Below, piece by piece: positions 1-7,642 of a stretch of DNA of 64,000 nt. Made by a program: the position numbers and the translations under genes. This stretch comes from Virgibacillus sp. SK37. GTDB taxonomy: Bacteria > Bacillota > Bacilli > Bacillales > Amphibacillaceae. The notes beneath the pieces are model-generated. The model saw nothing but the letters and a program-made list of their open reading frames with translations. It did no database searches and was not told the DNA's origin. The stretch is taken from positions 2,952,213 through 3,016,212 of the forward strand of contig NZ_CP007161.1 of NCBI RefSeq assembly GCF_000725285.1. Reading direction: 5' to 3'. The number at the start of each line of letters is the position of its first letter. Position 1 is the stretch's first letter.

Positions 1-1022
1 CAGATTAGAAATGGGATGGTAGCCAAATCGCCAAATGGCAATACCGTATTTCCTGGTAAGATAACTGCCAAAAAAAGAGTAATCGGCACCATTAATAAGG
101 AGGCGGACAGGACTGCAGGATGACCAACTGATATGGCACTGTCCATCCCAATGAATAAATCTCTATTCGGAAATCTTTTTTTCATCATTTCCCCAGCCGC
201 TTCCGAAACGGGCGTTAGCCCCTCCATCAGTAATGCAACCATTTTCGGCATCAAAACAAGTACAGCACCTGTCTGTATGGCCAATTGGAGTGTTTCCTGA
301 AGGTTATAACCTGCCAGTACACCAATAACAATACCTAATAAGACACCGAGAATCATAGAATCTCCAAGTAACCCAAACCGTTTCTGGATGGTCTCATGAC
401 TAGCCTCCAATTTATTAAACCAAGGGATGCGGTCAAAAACATAATTTAGCGGTTTTGCTAAAAAATAGGACGGTGCAGAAGCTGCATGTGGGAAGGTAAT
501 TTGCTTGAACCCATAGTAGGATTGAACATCTGAGGCAAGCAGATCACCCAAGAGAAAAATCACAATGACATGTACAGCGATGGTAAGTAATCCCAATGAA
601 AAGCTATTTGTGACCGCATAAACAAGGGAGCCTGTAAATGCGAAATGCCAATAATTCCATATATCCACATTTAACGTCTTGGTTAGTCCGGAAAGCAACA
701 ACAAAACATTTATTCCTATGCCTATGGGAATGGCTAGACTGCCTAGTGTTGTTCCATAGGAGATAGCCGCTGCGGCTGGCCAGCCAACATCAATCGTATG
801 TAGATCGAAACCAAGATAATCAACCATCGACTTTGCTGCAGGTCCTAAGCTGCTCGTTAACAATTCAAGAACCAAATTCAATCCGACAAAACCAATTCCT
901 ACAGTAAGCCCTGCTTGAATCGCTTTTTTCAATTTCGTTCCAAGTATAAGTGCAAAAATAAAAATGATGACAGGGAGCATAACGGAAGCTCCCAGATCAA
1001 CAAACCATTGTAAGCCTTCCAT
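1..1022 (-). CDS. PTS galactitol-type EIIC component (partial, runs off left edge)
   Basis: An open minus-strand frame from ATG at 1022 to the window edge encodes a very hydrophobic protein beginning MEGLQWFVDLGASVMLPVI. It has repeated membrane segments and the motif-rich stretch around GLTPVSEAAGEMMKKRFP, which I recognise as the galactitol/SgcC-type PTS membrane permease that translocates and phosphorylates a polyol or sugar. About 340 residues are visible, so the C-terminus is missing. It starts 17 bp after the EIIA gene, so the two are co-transcribed. The EIIB gene needed to complete the system is not in the window and may lie to the left. The substrate cannot be read from the sequence. 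Confidence 0.85.
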   Translation of the reverse strand, partial: MEGLQWFVDLGASVMLPVIIFIFALILGTKLKKAIQAGLTVGIGFVGLNLVLELLTSSLGPAAKSMVDYLGFDLHTIDVGWPAAAAISYGTTLGSLAIPIGIGINVLLLLSGLTKTLNVDIWNYWHFAFTGSLVYAVTNSFSLGLLTIAVHVIVIFLLGDLLASDVQSYYGFKQITFPHAASAPSYFLAKPLNYVFDRIPWFNKLEASHETIQKRFGLLGDSMILGVLLGIVIGVLAGYNLQETLQLAIQTGAVLVLMPKMVALLMEGLTPVSEAAGEMMKKRFPNRDLFIGMDSAISVGHPAVLSASLLMVPITLFLAVILPGNTVLPFGDLATIPFLI

Positions 1023-1039
1023 AAACCCACCCCAGCAAA

Positions 1040-1492
1040 CTATGTTTCTATGTTATTGATTAATTGAAGCAAATGACTTTTCTTTTTTATTTGGTTGAGC
1101 TGCTGCATAAATGTAGTGTCCTGCAAACATAGAAACAACTTTTGTACATGTTGTAAATGCTCTGTCGGATCCCGAAAAGCAAGCATAAAAATAAAAGATA
1201 CATCTATGTCTTGCTGATCGTTGCCCATTTGCTGGAAAACTACTGGCCTTCTTAAAGCCGCAAATACGACCTGACTTTCGATAACGTGCTTGCTGTCAGC
1301 ATGGGGAACCGCCACCCCGTATGGTTGTACAGGTAATCCTGTGGGAAAGCTTTGCTCCCTTTTTAAAATTGCCTCCATATAATTTGGTGTCACATACCCT
1401 GTATTTATTAACATGCTGCTCATAGCAGATAGTGCCTGTTCCTTCGTGTCCACTGTCAGATCCATCATTAAAATATCGTTCAAATTCATCAT
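1040..1492 (-). CDS. PTS EIIA component (fructose/mannitol/galactitol EIIA fold)
   Basis: This 150-residue protein is the cytoplasmic phosphocarrier of a sugar PTS. It receives phosphate from HPr on a histidine, seen here as His64 in the motif GVAVPHAD, which is typical of EIIA-2 domains. Length fits a free-standing GatA-like EIIA. It lies 17 bp upstream of the EIIC gene and only 14 bp downstream of the thiF stop, with no terminator between, so it appears to be the continuation of the thiamine operon. The start has two ATGs in tandem behind a weak AGG; I take the first. No PRD or HPr domain is present, so it is a simple EIIA and not a regulator. Confidence 0.88.
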   Translation of the reverse strand: MMNLNDILMMDLTVDTKEQALSAMSSMLINTGYVTPNYMEAILKREQSFPTGLPVQPYGVAVPHADSKHVIESQVVFAALRRPVVFQQMGNDQQDIDVSFIFMLAFRDPTEHLQHVQKLFLCLQDTTFMQQLNQIKKKSHLLQLINNIET

Positions 1493-1506
1493 CCTAAAAC
1501 TTTCAA

Positions 1507-2523
1507 CTACCCTAAATAGCGGTGATATAGTGATCTGGCTCTCGCGGCATCATTGGTTCCATGTACAAGCACCCGTCCGTCACGGAATAACACCAGGCGA
1601 TCCTCACCGATTACAAACTGCAGTAAATAAGGGTTCTGCTTGACCTTTCCCAACTTGGCCAGTTGAACAGCCAATGTTTCTAAGTCTTTTGTCTCCCTGG
1701 AGCTTGGTCGAATCTGTACCGTTTCTCTACCACATAAGATTTCCGCTTTGGTTGTATTCTCATAATCCAAAAACGGATAGATGGCATGATCCCCACATGA
1801 CTTGCACTGTTGCTGTTTTAAAGACTGTACTTGGATAGTTGATTGCTGATTTTTCCATAAATCGAAAGAAATTAATTCCTGCCGCAACATATCCGTATTT
1901 TCCGTCAATATCTTTAAAGCTTCTGCCGTTTGGTGAGCTACAACCATCTGTACAACCGGACTTATAACGCCTAACGTATCACAGGTCATGCCACCAATGG
2001 GTATGCTTTCCATTAAACAGTGTAAGCATGGAGATATCCCCGGCAGGATCGTGTTACTAATTCCATAGCTTCCCACACACGATCCGTAAATCCATGGGAT
2101 AGAATGCTTCTGGGAAATATCATTGATAATCATGCGAATATCAAAATTGTCTGTGGCATCAATAATCAAATCAACTCCGTGAATGAGTTGCTCGAATTCG
2201 ACAGGTGTCACATCCATAATATGTGCATGAATTGTTATTCCGCTATTAATTTCCTCCAGTCTCTTCTTGGCTGCGATTACTTTTGGCATACGTTCGTTAG
2301 CATCGGCCTCTGTATATAATTGCTGTCGCTGCAAATTGCTCCATTCCACATAATCTCTGTCCACTAATGTCAATTCTCCGACCCCTGCCCTGGCCAGAAT
2401 TTCTGCACTTCCAGTCCCCAGTGCACCTGCTCCAATGATTAAGGCATGCTTATTATCTAGCTTTTGCTGACCTTCAGCACCAATGCCGGAGAAGAGTATT
2501 TGTCTTGAGTAGCGGTCATGCAT
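1507..2523 (-). CDS. thiF: Thiazole biosynthesis adenylyltransferase ThiF
   Basis: ThiF adenylates the C-terminal glycine of ThiS so that sulfur can be loaded for thiazole synthesis. The protein (338 aa) shows the N-terminal RYSRQILFSGIG motif, the nucleotide-binding GAGALG loop, the D-x-D-Y-V-E-x-S-N-L-Q-R-Q signature of the HesA/MoeB/ThiF family, and two zinc-type Cys pairs (CLHC and CKSC). The C-terminal ~90 residues are not a rhodanese domain. I chose ATG at 2523, which overlaps the thiG stop as TGATG; a GTG at 2526 in the same frame is equally possible. It follows thiG directly, as in Bacillus thi operons. MoeB is an alternative by domain alone but the context makes ThiF very likely. Confidence 0.93.
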   Translation of the reverse strand: MHDRYSRQILFSGIGAEGQQKLDNKHALIIGAGALGTGSAEILARAGVGELTLVDRDYVEWSNLQRQQLYTEADANERMPKVIAAKKRLEEINSGITIHAHIMDVTPVEFEQLIHGVDLIIDATDNFDIRMIINDISQKHSIPWIYGSCVGSYGISNTILPGISPCLHCLMESIPIGGMTCDTLGVISPVVQMVVAHQTAEALKILTENTDMLRQELISFDLWKNQQSTIQVQSLKQQQCKSCGDHAIYPFLDYENTTKAEILCGRETVQIRPSSRETKDLETLAVQLAKLGKVKQNPYLLQFVIGEDRLVLFRDGRVLVHGTNDAARARSLYHRYLG

Positions 2524-3287
2524 CACACACTGATCCCTTCCATGGGACTACTTGCAGTAGCATATCTTTTCTTACCAATTCGGCCAGCTTCATATCCAAG
2601 GCGACCTGAAATTACGGCAAGCTTCATCGCTTCCGCCATTTTAATCGGATCCTTGGCTCCCGAAACAGCTGTATTTAGTAATACTCCTTCAGCCCCTATC
2701 TCCATTGCCATGGCAGCATCCGCAGGGGAACCGATACCTGCATCCACTATGACAGGAACATTTGCCTGTTCGATGATGACACTCAAGTTCAGTGGGTTAA
2801 TAATCCCTTGACCGGAACCAATCGGTGAAGCACCAGGCATGATTGCATGTGCGCCAACTTCTTCAAGCTTCCTTGCCAGGACGACATCATCTGACGTATA
2901 TGGTAATACGGTAAATCCTTCCTTGACTAATTCCTCTGTCGCCTTCAATGTTTCAATCGGGTCCGGCAATAAGGTTTTATCACAGCCAATTACTTCTACT
3001 TTAACCATGTCACAGAGCCCCGACGCTTTTGCCAGTTTTGCAGTTCGAACAGCTTCTTCTGCTGTTTTGGCTCCCGCCGTGTTCGGCAATAGGCTGTATT
3101 TTTGCAAATCGAGTTTTTCCAGAAAATTCGGCTGTGATGGCTCAAAAACATTCATCCGACGCACGGAAAAAGTTAGTATCTCTGTCTCCGATACGTTAAC
3201 AGCTTCTTTCTGGGTTACAAAATCAGGATATTTCCCTGTACCTAGTAATAATCTTGAATTAAATTTTTTATCTCCGATGATTAACAT
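2523..3287 (-). CDS. thiG: Thiazole synthase ThiG
   Basis: ThiG condenses deoxyxylulose-5-phosphate, dehydroglycine and ThiS thiocarboxylate sulfur into the thiazole phosphate moiety of thiamine. The 254-residue TIM barrel has the conserved N-terminal [10 protein letters not shown] motif, the Schiff-base lysine at position 96 (DMVKVEVIG), and the phosphate-binding [13 protein letters not shown] and [10 protein letters not shown] loops. The start ATG at 3287 is preceded by a clear GGAGGCGG. Only one base separates it from thiS, so the two are translationally linked. Length is normal for the family. Confidence 0.97.
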   Translation of the reverse strand: MLIIGDKKFNSRLLLGTGKYPDFVTQKEAVNVSETEILTFSVRRMNVFEPSQPNFLEKLDLQKYSLLPNTAGAKTAEEAVRTAKLAKASGLCDMVKVEVIGCDKTLLPDPIETLKATEELVKEGFTVLPYTSDDVVLARKLEEVGAHAIMPGASPIGSGQGIINPLNLSVIIEQANVPVIVDAGIGSPADAAMAMEIGAEGVLLNTAVSGAKDPIKMAEAMKLAVISGRLGYEAGRIGKKRYATASSPMEGISV

Positions 3288-3288
3288 C

Positions 3289-3492
3289 TCAACCGCCTCC
3301 TACAAATTGTACTAATTCGATTTTATCGCCATCCGCTACTTCTTTTTCCGGGTGTATTGCTTTGTCCAGTATTTCTCCGTTATGCTCTACAATTACTACT
3401 GGATTCGTTATATTAAAGTGGGTCTTTACATCTGTAATTGTTTTGACAGATGTAGGCACCTGAATTTGCTTTCCGTTAACAAGTAGATTCAT
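3289..3492 (-). CDS. thiS: Sulfur carrier protein ThiS
   Basis: This is a 67-residue ubiquitin-like sulfur carrier. It begins [13 protein letters not shown] and ends in VQFVGGG; the terminal glycine is adenylated by ThiF and then converted to the thiocarboxylate used by ThiG. The triple-glycine ending resembles the Bacillus subtilis protein. Its start overlaps the thiO stop by four bases and its stop nearly touches thiG, which shows a tightly packed operon. MoaD-like proteins share the fold but not this context. Confidence 0.96.
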   Translation of the reverse strand: MNLLVNGKQIQVPTSVKTITDVKTHFNITNPVVIVEHNGEILDKAIHPEKEVADGDKIELVQFVGGG

Positions 3493-4610
3493 ATTTTCAC
3501 CCCCTCCAATGATTTCCTGTCCAAACGGAAGGTATCATCTACAGCCTTGCCTTCCATTAGGTCAGCAACCATTTCGCCTGTAATTGGACTTAATAAAATT
3601 CCATTTCTAAAATGACCTGTCGCTATCGTCAATCCATTAAGATCCGGATGTTTTCCAATATAAGGATATCCGTCTCCGGTTTGTGGTCGAATTCCTGACC
3701 ATGCTTTTTCCCATCTAGCATTCTTTAATTCTGGAAGCAGCCTTCCTGCCATTTCAATTAATTGAAATAAACTGGCTACTTGAACTGTTGGATCCTCATC
3801 ATAAGGCTTCTGTGTTGTACCAATGATGGTTCTTCCACCGGATTTAGGCACAATATATCCATTGGATAAAAATATACTCGATGTGGCAATTGGCTTATCG
3901 TGCATAACCGAAAAGCACTCTCCTTTTACCGGATACACATTCAATGCTACACCAGCATTCCTAAGTATATGCTGACTCCACGCCCCCCCAGCTACAATTA
4001 TATCTTTCGCCCAAAACGTGCCGGCACTAGATTTCACCCCTGTTAAGCTTCCGTTTTCATTGATAAAATCCTTCACTTCTGTATGCTCCAACATATCTGC
4101 GCCAAGCTTTTTGGCGGATTCTGCAAAGGCATGGGCCAGAAGCGGTGCGGAAACCTGCCCATCATTCGGTAGATATACCCCACCAAAGGCAGCTTCCGAC
4201 AATCCAGGCTCCCGCTTTTTCAGCTCTTCTGCAGGTAACCATTCTGCTTCCTCCCCGATCGATTGCTGGTATGCAGCGACTGCTTTTAAATGCGCTACTT
4301 CTTCTTCGGTTTGCGCGACTTTTATAATGCCACTTTGCATCAATTCGATATCGACACCCGAGATTTGGTATAATTCCTTTGCCAATTCAGGGAATCTGGA
4401 CCTACTCTGTCTCGCTAAGTTAAATAACGGGCTATCTCCTTCCAGCTCGGATTGAGCACCAAGCATACCAGCTGCGGCACTGGAAGCTTTCTCTGCCAAA
4501 CCATCCTTTTCCAAAACGAGTACACGATGGTTACGTTTACTTAGTTGAAAGGCAATGGAACTGCCAATCACGCCTCCTCCAACTATAATAGAATCATAAT
4601 GACGCTTCAC
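3489..4610 (-). CDS. thiO: Glycine oxidase ThiO
   Basis: ThiO is an FAD enzyme that oxidises glycine to the imine (dehydroglycine) used by ThiG in aerobic Bacilli. The 373-residue protein has the N-terminal dinucleotide-binding motif GGGVIGSSIAFQLSKR, a DAO-type second FAD motif (ATGHFRNGILLSPITG) near the C-terminus, and the conserved WSGIRPQTGDGYPYIG stretch. Its start overlaps the tenI stop in ATGA fashion. The absence of a ThiH gene nearby agrees with the aerobic route. Length is normal for the family. Confidence 0.95.
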   Translation of the reverse strand: MKRHYDSIIVGGGVIGSSIAFQLSKRNHRVLVLEKDGLAEKASSAAAGMLGAQSELEGDSPLFNLARQSRSRFPELAKELYQISGVDIELMQSGIIKVAQTEEEVAHLKAVAAYQQSIGEEAEWLPAEELKKREPGLSEAAFGGVYLPNDGQVSAPLLAHAFAESAKKLGADMLEHTEVKDFINENGSLTGVKSSAGTFWAKDIIVAGGAWSQHILRNAGVALNVYPVKGECFSVMHDKPIATSSIFLSNGYIVPKSGGRTIIGTTQKPYDEDPTVQVASLFQLIEMAGRLLPELKNARWEKAWSGIRPQTGDGYPYIGKHPDLNGLTIATGHFRNGILLSPITGEMVADLMEGKAVDDTFRLDRKSLEGVKI

Positions 4611-5206
4611 ATGACCACCTCGCTTTTTGTTAATGCGTATCTATATTCCTGTGCTGCCTTCTGTGGATCCTTTGCAAGTAATATCCCTGAAAGAATAGCT
4701 ACACCACTTGCACCATGTGCCATTACCTCTTGTACATTTCCAGGGTTTATTCCCCCAATACCAATTACCGGTGCGGAAACTTGCCTGGCAACATGCTGTA
4801 AGCTTCCCACGCCCTTAGGCTCCAGATTAGGTTTGGAGGCGGTTTCAAATAGATGTCCATATACAAGAAAATCCGCTCCCTGTCCCGCCAGGTGTGTTGC
4901 TTCACTTGCCGTATGTACAGAGCAACCAACCTTTAATTCGGGAAATGCGCTATTCACCTTAGCCACTTCCATGCTTCGATAGGTCAGTTGGACACCATGA
5001 ACTCCCGTTTGATGTGCTACATCCACACGATGATTCACAATGAGCTTTTCCTTTGGGACCCCACTGGCAGAAAGCTTTTCAATGGTCTGTACCAATTCTT
5101 GGTCAGTCCATTTCGGTTCACGTAAATGCAAAAAGTCTATGTAATGATGGATTTCAGCAACAATGGAAACAAGTTTGTCTGATGTTTGCTGACCTGTAGA
5201 AATCAC
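4607..5206 (-). CDS. tenI: Thiazole tautomerase TenI
   Basis: TenI aromatises the ThiG product and resembles thiamine phosphate synthase. The ThiE-like TIM barrel shows the IHLRE-like segment FLHLREPKWT, the VNHRVDVA loop, GCSVHTASEA, and the phosphate-binding GIGGINPGNV and VAILSGIL motifs. The histidine in the GCSVHT motif fits TenI; ThiE usually has SxH differently placed and a pyrophosphate loop that is absent here. The first canonical start is GTG at 5206, but it has no ribosome binding site at the right distance. An in-frame ATA at 5219-5221 lies 5 bp after GGGAGGCGG and restores an N-terminus (IKKLHVIST) like that of known TenI (xELHAIT), so the protein may begin there. It is the first gene of the thi operon. 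Confidence 0.88.
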   Translation of the reverse strand: MISTGQQTSDKLVSIVAEIHHYIDFLHLREPKWTDQELVQTIEKLSASGVPKEKLIVNHRVDVAHQTGVHGVQLTYRSMEVAKVNSAFPELKVGCSVHTASEATHLAGQGADFLVYGHLFETASKPNLEPKGVGSLQHVARQVSAPVIGIGGINPGNVQEVMAHGASGVAILSGILLAKDPQKAAQEYRYALTKSEVVM

Positions 5207-5475
5207 ATGCAGTTTCTTTATGTTGACCGCCTCCCTTTTTTGTGATTTTTAAAAAAACGGATAAATCCAAGGTTGCTGTAATTGTTAGGTTGCTTAAATG
5301 GCAACTTCCTACAGCATAATTTTTGCGTAGTTTTAGGAAAGTCACTGTAGTGATAACTTCAGAAGAATCTAGCTACACATAAAATCCGGGCCTAATATAT
5401 ATGTTTGAGTCCTCCAATGATTCGCAGAACGTATAAACTCGAACTAACTAAGAATATAGAGGCTGCGTAAATCAC

Positions 5476-5594
5476 CGCTACGGGGAAATATTCCGCTTTC
5501 CGCGGGCGGCTGATAAGCCTCCTCACGCTACGCGTTCCGTGGTCTCATCGAGGCCTCTCCTCCCGCAGGAGTCTCCATATTTCCCCTTCGCTAC
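5476..5594 (+). repeat. Dispersed GC-rich palindromic repeat, copy A
   Basis: The segment begins CGCTACGGGGAAATATTCCG and ends with the complementary CATATTTCCCCTTCGCTAC, giving an imperfect terminal inverted repeat around a core containing CTTTCCGCGGGCGGC, AGCCTCCTC and CCCGCAGGAGTCTCC. The same word order (ctttccg.gggc, agcctcctc, gcaggagtc) occurs in copies B and C on the opposite strand. Such non-coding repeats are common in Bacillus and Oceanobacillus genomes. It lies between the TPP riboswitch and tenI. Confidence 0.8.
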
Positions 5595-5656
5595 TACTTA
5601 CTTTTTTATCTAGGAAAAAAACTGCGTTCGTATACAACCAGGATGTGCTGTGTACG

Positions 5657-5880
5657 AATTGATTGGAGTGGAAGGCGGCAATCTAAGAACGCCACGTCCT
5701 GGGACTGCGCTAACTCGTCCCACCGAAAACATTTGTGGCAACGATTGCATAACCAACGTCCTGTTGGCCCGCGACTCCTGCCGGAATAGCATGAGCTGAA
5801 GACCCTGGACGGAGCGTAGCGGAGGAAGCGGCTGAAGCCATGCCGGCGGAAAGCGTCCATCTGTAATGGAAATCAATGGG
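5657..5880 (-). repeat. Dispersed GC-rich repeat, copy B, with an internal insertion
   Basis: On the minus strand the core reads ACGCTTTCCGCCGGC, CAGCCGCTTCCTCC, GGGTCTTCAGCTC and CCGGCAGGAGTCGC, and then, after about 90 unrelated bases (about 5678-5767), GCCGCCTTCCACTCCAATCAA. I recognise the two ends as the parts of one repeat type that are normally adjacent, so the middle looks inserted. The open frames here are by-products of the high GC content and match no protein I know. Confidence 0.65.
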
Positions 5881-6023
5881 TTTATCCGCTTACTAGAGGG
5901 ACCTAATACTAAAGGTTTCTCTAGTTCGCCCTTCCCTCCAACTATCAATGTAATGAGACAACATTTGTGCCCCAACATTTGCAATAGAAACTAAGTTCTT
6001 TCCCTCCTGTTATTCAGGAAAAC

Positions 6024-6060
6024 AAAAAAACCACTCTTCCTTAATAGGGAAAAGTGGTTT
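6024..6060 (-). terminator. Intrinsic terminator of the TPP riboswitch
   Basis: On the minus strand AAACCACTTTTCCC, a short loop, GGAAGAGTGGTTT and then a run of T form a textbook terminator. It begins 44 bases after the TPP aptamer. Its CCACTTTTCCC arm can also pair with the GGGAAGTGG end of aptamer helix P1, so ligand binding can decide between termination and read-through. Confidence 0.88.
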
Positions 6061-6103
6061 GTACGCTTGTATTTTCATAAAAATATAAACGGATACCAAT
6101 CCA

Positions 6104-6197
6104 CCACTTCCCTACGCCGGCACTAACCGTCTCAAGTTCAAAGAGTCCCAAAGTCAATCACTTTGATCTCAGCCCTTTTAAAAGGCACCCCTAGTGG
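6104..6197 (-). ncRNA. TPP riboswitch (THI element)
   Basis: Read on the minus strand the segment contains, in order, CCACTAGGGGTGCC, GGGCTGAGA, a variable hairpin (CAAAGTGATTGACTTTG), GGGACTCTTTGAAC and GCCGGCGTAGGGAAGTGG. These are the conserved blocks of the thiamine pyrophosphate aptamer, and CCACT/AGTGG close helix P1. A terminator follows. It reads toward tenI-thiOSGF, but about 0.8 kb of repeats lies between. A good AGGAGGGAAAG ribosome binding site at about 6000-6010 follows the terminator without any start codon after it. Confidence 0.95.
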
Positions 6198-6226
6198 AAT
6201 CGCATATTAAATTGTTCTTGATAAGA

Positions 6227-6255
6227 AATTTATCACGCTTATTTAAAATTGTCAA
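6227..6255 (-). promoter_or_regulatory. Sigma-A promoter of the thiamine leader
   Basis: On the minus strand TTGACA (6250-6255), a 17-bp spacer and TAAATT (6227-6232) form a good vegetative promoter 30 bp ahead of the TPP aptamer. Confidence 0.75.
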
Positions 6256-6354
6256 TAATAATTTATTTTTCTGATAATGTTTAGGCTGGTTTGAGTTGTT
6301 ATCTATTCTCTCTAGCAATTTCCACAAACAGATTGGAAGTTCCTTGTTCCACCT

Positions 6355-6540
6355 TTATTCCAAATTGTTCATGGATAGGATAGCTTCAAGGTACTTCTGT
6401 TTCTTTTTTGCTATCCCCCCTAAATCATATTCTAACACTTCCTCATATTCCAAGATGTTCCCTTGTTCGATTGATCCATAATATTTATCAAGTAAAACTT
6501 CAAATGCCGACTCATTTAGTTGCAAGAGTTCGGAGACCAA
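6355..6540 (-). CDS. Small hypothetical protein or remnant
   Basis: An open frame of 61 codons encodes a charged helical sequence (LLDKYYGSIEQGN, KKKQKYLEAI) that I do not recognise. The only start is a TTG at 6540 with no ribosome binding site, and the frame stays open about 12 codons further upstream (ending LFKSFL) without any start. It could therefore be the tail of a decayed gene. It lies between the thiamine leader and the end of the peptidoglycan-sugar operon on the same strand. Confidence 0.3.
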   Translation of the reverse strand: MVSELLQLNESAFEVLLDKYYGSIEQGNILEYEEVLEYDLGGIAKKKQKYLEAILSMNNLE

Positions 6541-6595
6541 AAACTTTTGAAGAGTGCTTCTCTCCAGGATTTTAGTTACCGATATTAGAAATCGT

Positions 6596-7642
6596 TTATA
6601 TACTCGCCCTAATCAGATTATGCAACCGTGCACGCAATCTGATAATATGTGGCTCTCTTCCATAATGAACCCGATTGGTTAGTAAAATAACATGCAATTG
6701 GGCTTCGGGATCAAACCATATACTTGTACCCGTAAAGCCTGTATGTCCATAAGCACTAGCGGAGAACAGATCTCCACAGGAAGATAATTTCGGACTTTTC
6801 AGCATCCACCCAAGTCCCCTATATCCCTCATCGAATGGGGTATGGTTTTGCCTAGCCAGTCTTAGTACACTTTCTGAAAGAATGCGTTTTCCTTTATACA
6901 TGCCGTTATTTTCTATCATTCTTGCAAAATTGCTTAAATCGCCTACCGTAGAAAATAAACCAGCATGGCCACTAATACCATTCATTGCATAAGCATTTTC
7001 ATCATGCACGATTCCTCGTTTATAATCACCGAGCTCTTCACTATATTCTGTGACAGCAAAATCCCCCGTACTCTTTGTGGGGTTAAATGTTGTTTTTGTC
7101 ATTTCCAAGGGAGTAAATACTTCCTTATTAACAAATACGTCAAATGGCTCAGCCGTAATTGTTTCTATCATTTGATAAAGTGTAATAAAGCTTAAATCAC
7201 TATACACAACCATGGAGCCTGGTTTGTATTCAAGAGGCTCTGTGAGCGCGCGTTGGAGTATTTGATCTCTCGTCAAATTTTCTTTATAAAATTGCCGGTG
7301 TGCTGGAAAACCAGCAGTATGTGTTAATAAATGTCTGATAGTTACTTGTTCTTTGCCATTCTTCGAGAAAACTGGCAGGAAAAAACTAACTGGATCATCC
7401 AAACGTATGTCACCACGATCTATTAGCTTCAAGACAGCAGGAAGGGTAGCAATGACTTTTGTAAGAGAGGCAAGATCAAACGTTGTATCTATCTGCATAT
7501 GGGAGGCTGTGGGATGCACTGCTCGATAGCCAATTGCCTCACGAAAAATTGTCTCACCTTGATACCCTACATGTAGCACCGCACCAGGGATATGCTTTGC
7601 ATCAATCTCTTTTTGCATAAATGCTCGGACTTTTTCTATCAT
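6596..7642 (-). CDS. Serine hydrolase of the beta-lactamase/PBP4* family (AmiE-like), cytoplasmic
   Basis: The 348-residue protein has the class C beta-lactamase fold motifs: nucleophile S59-x-x-K62 in DLASLTKV, a YSDLS motif at about residue 155 in place of YxN, and HTGFTG near residue 295 in place of KTG. It has no signal peptide, unlike the secreted Bacillus subtilis homologue YbbE/AmiE, an amidase that removes peptides from MurNAc. In this operon I infer that it cleaves peptide from imported muropeptides or hydrolyses a related ester or amide. The start ATG at 7642 has GGGGAGGCG upstream and overlaps the preceding GNAT gene by four bases. It is the last gene of the operon. The exact substrate is unproven. 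Confidence 0.85.
   Translation of the reverse strand: MIEKVRAFMQKEIDAKHIPGAVLHVGYQGETIFREAIGYRAVHPTASHMQIDTTFDLASLTKVIATLPAVLKLIDRGDIRLDDPVSFFLPVFSKNGKEQVTIRHLLTHTAGFPAHRQFYKENLTRDQILQRALTEPLEYKPGSMVVYSDLSFITLYQMIETITAEPFDVFVNKEVFTPLEMTKTTFNPTKSTGDFAVTEYSEELGDYKRGIVHDENAYAMNGISGHAGLFSTVGDLSNFARMIENNGMYKGKRILSESVLRLARQNHTPFDEGYRGLGWMLKSPKLSSCGDLFSASAYGHTGFTGTSIWFDPEAQLHVILLTNRVHYGREPHIIRLRARLHNLIRASI

Noticed and set aside
1413-1643. Plus-strand open frame over the EIIA/thiF junction
   Set aside because: It is antisense to two clear genes and resembles no protein.
5606-5984. Two overlapping minus-strand open frames of 84 and 124 codons between the riboswitch and tenI
   Set aside because: They run through dispersed GC-rich repeat DNA, lack ribosome binding sites and have repeat-derived composition.
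6296-6481. Plus-strand open frame opposite the small hypothetical at 6355
   Set aside because: No ribosome binding site, and its composition is that of a shadow frame.
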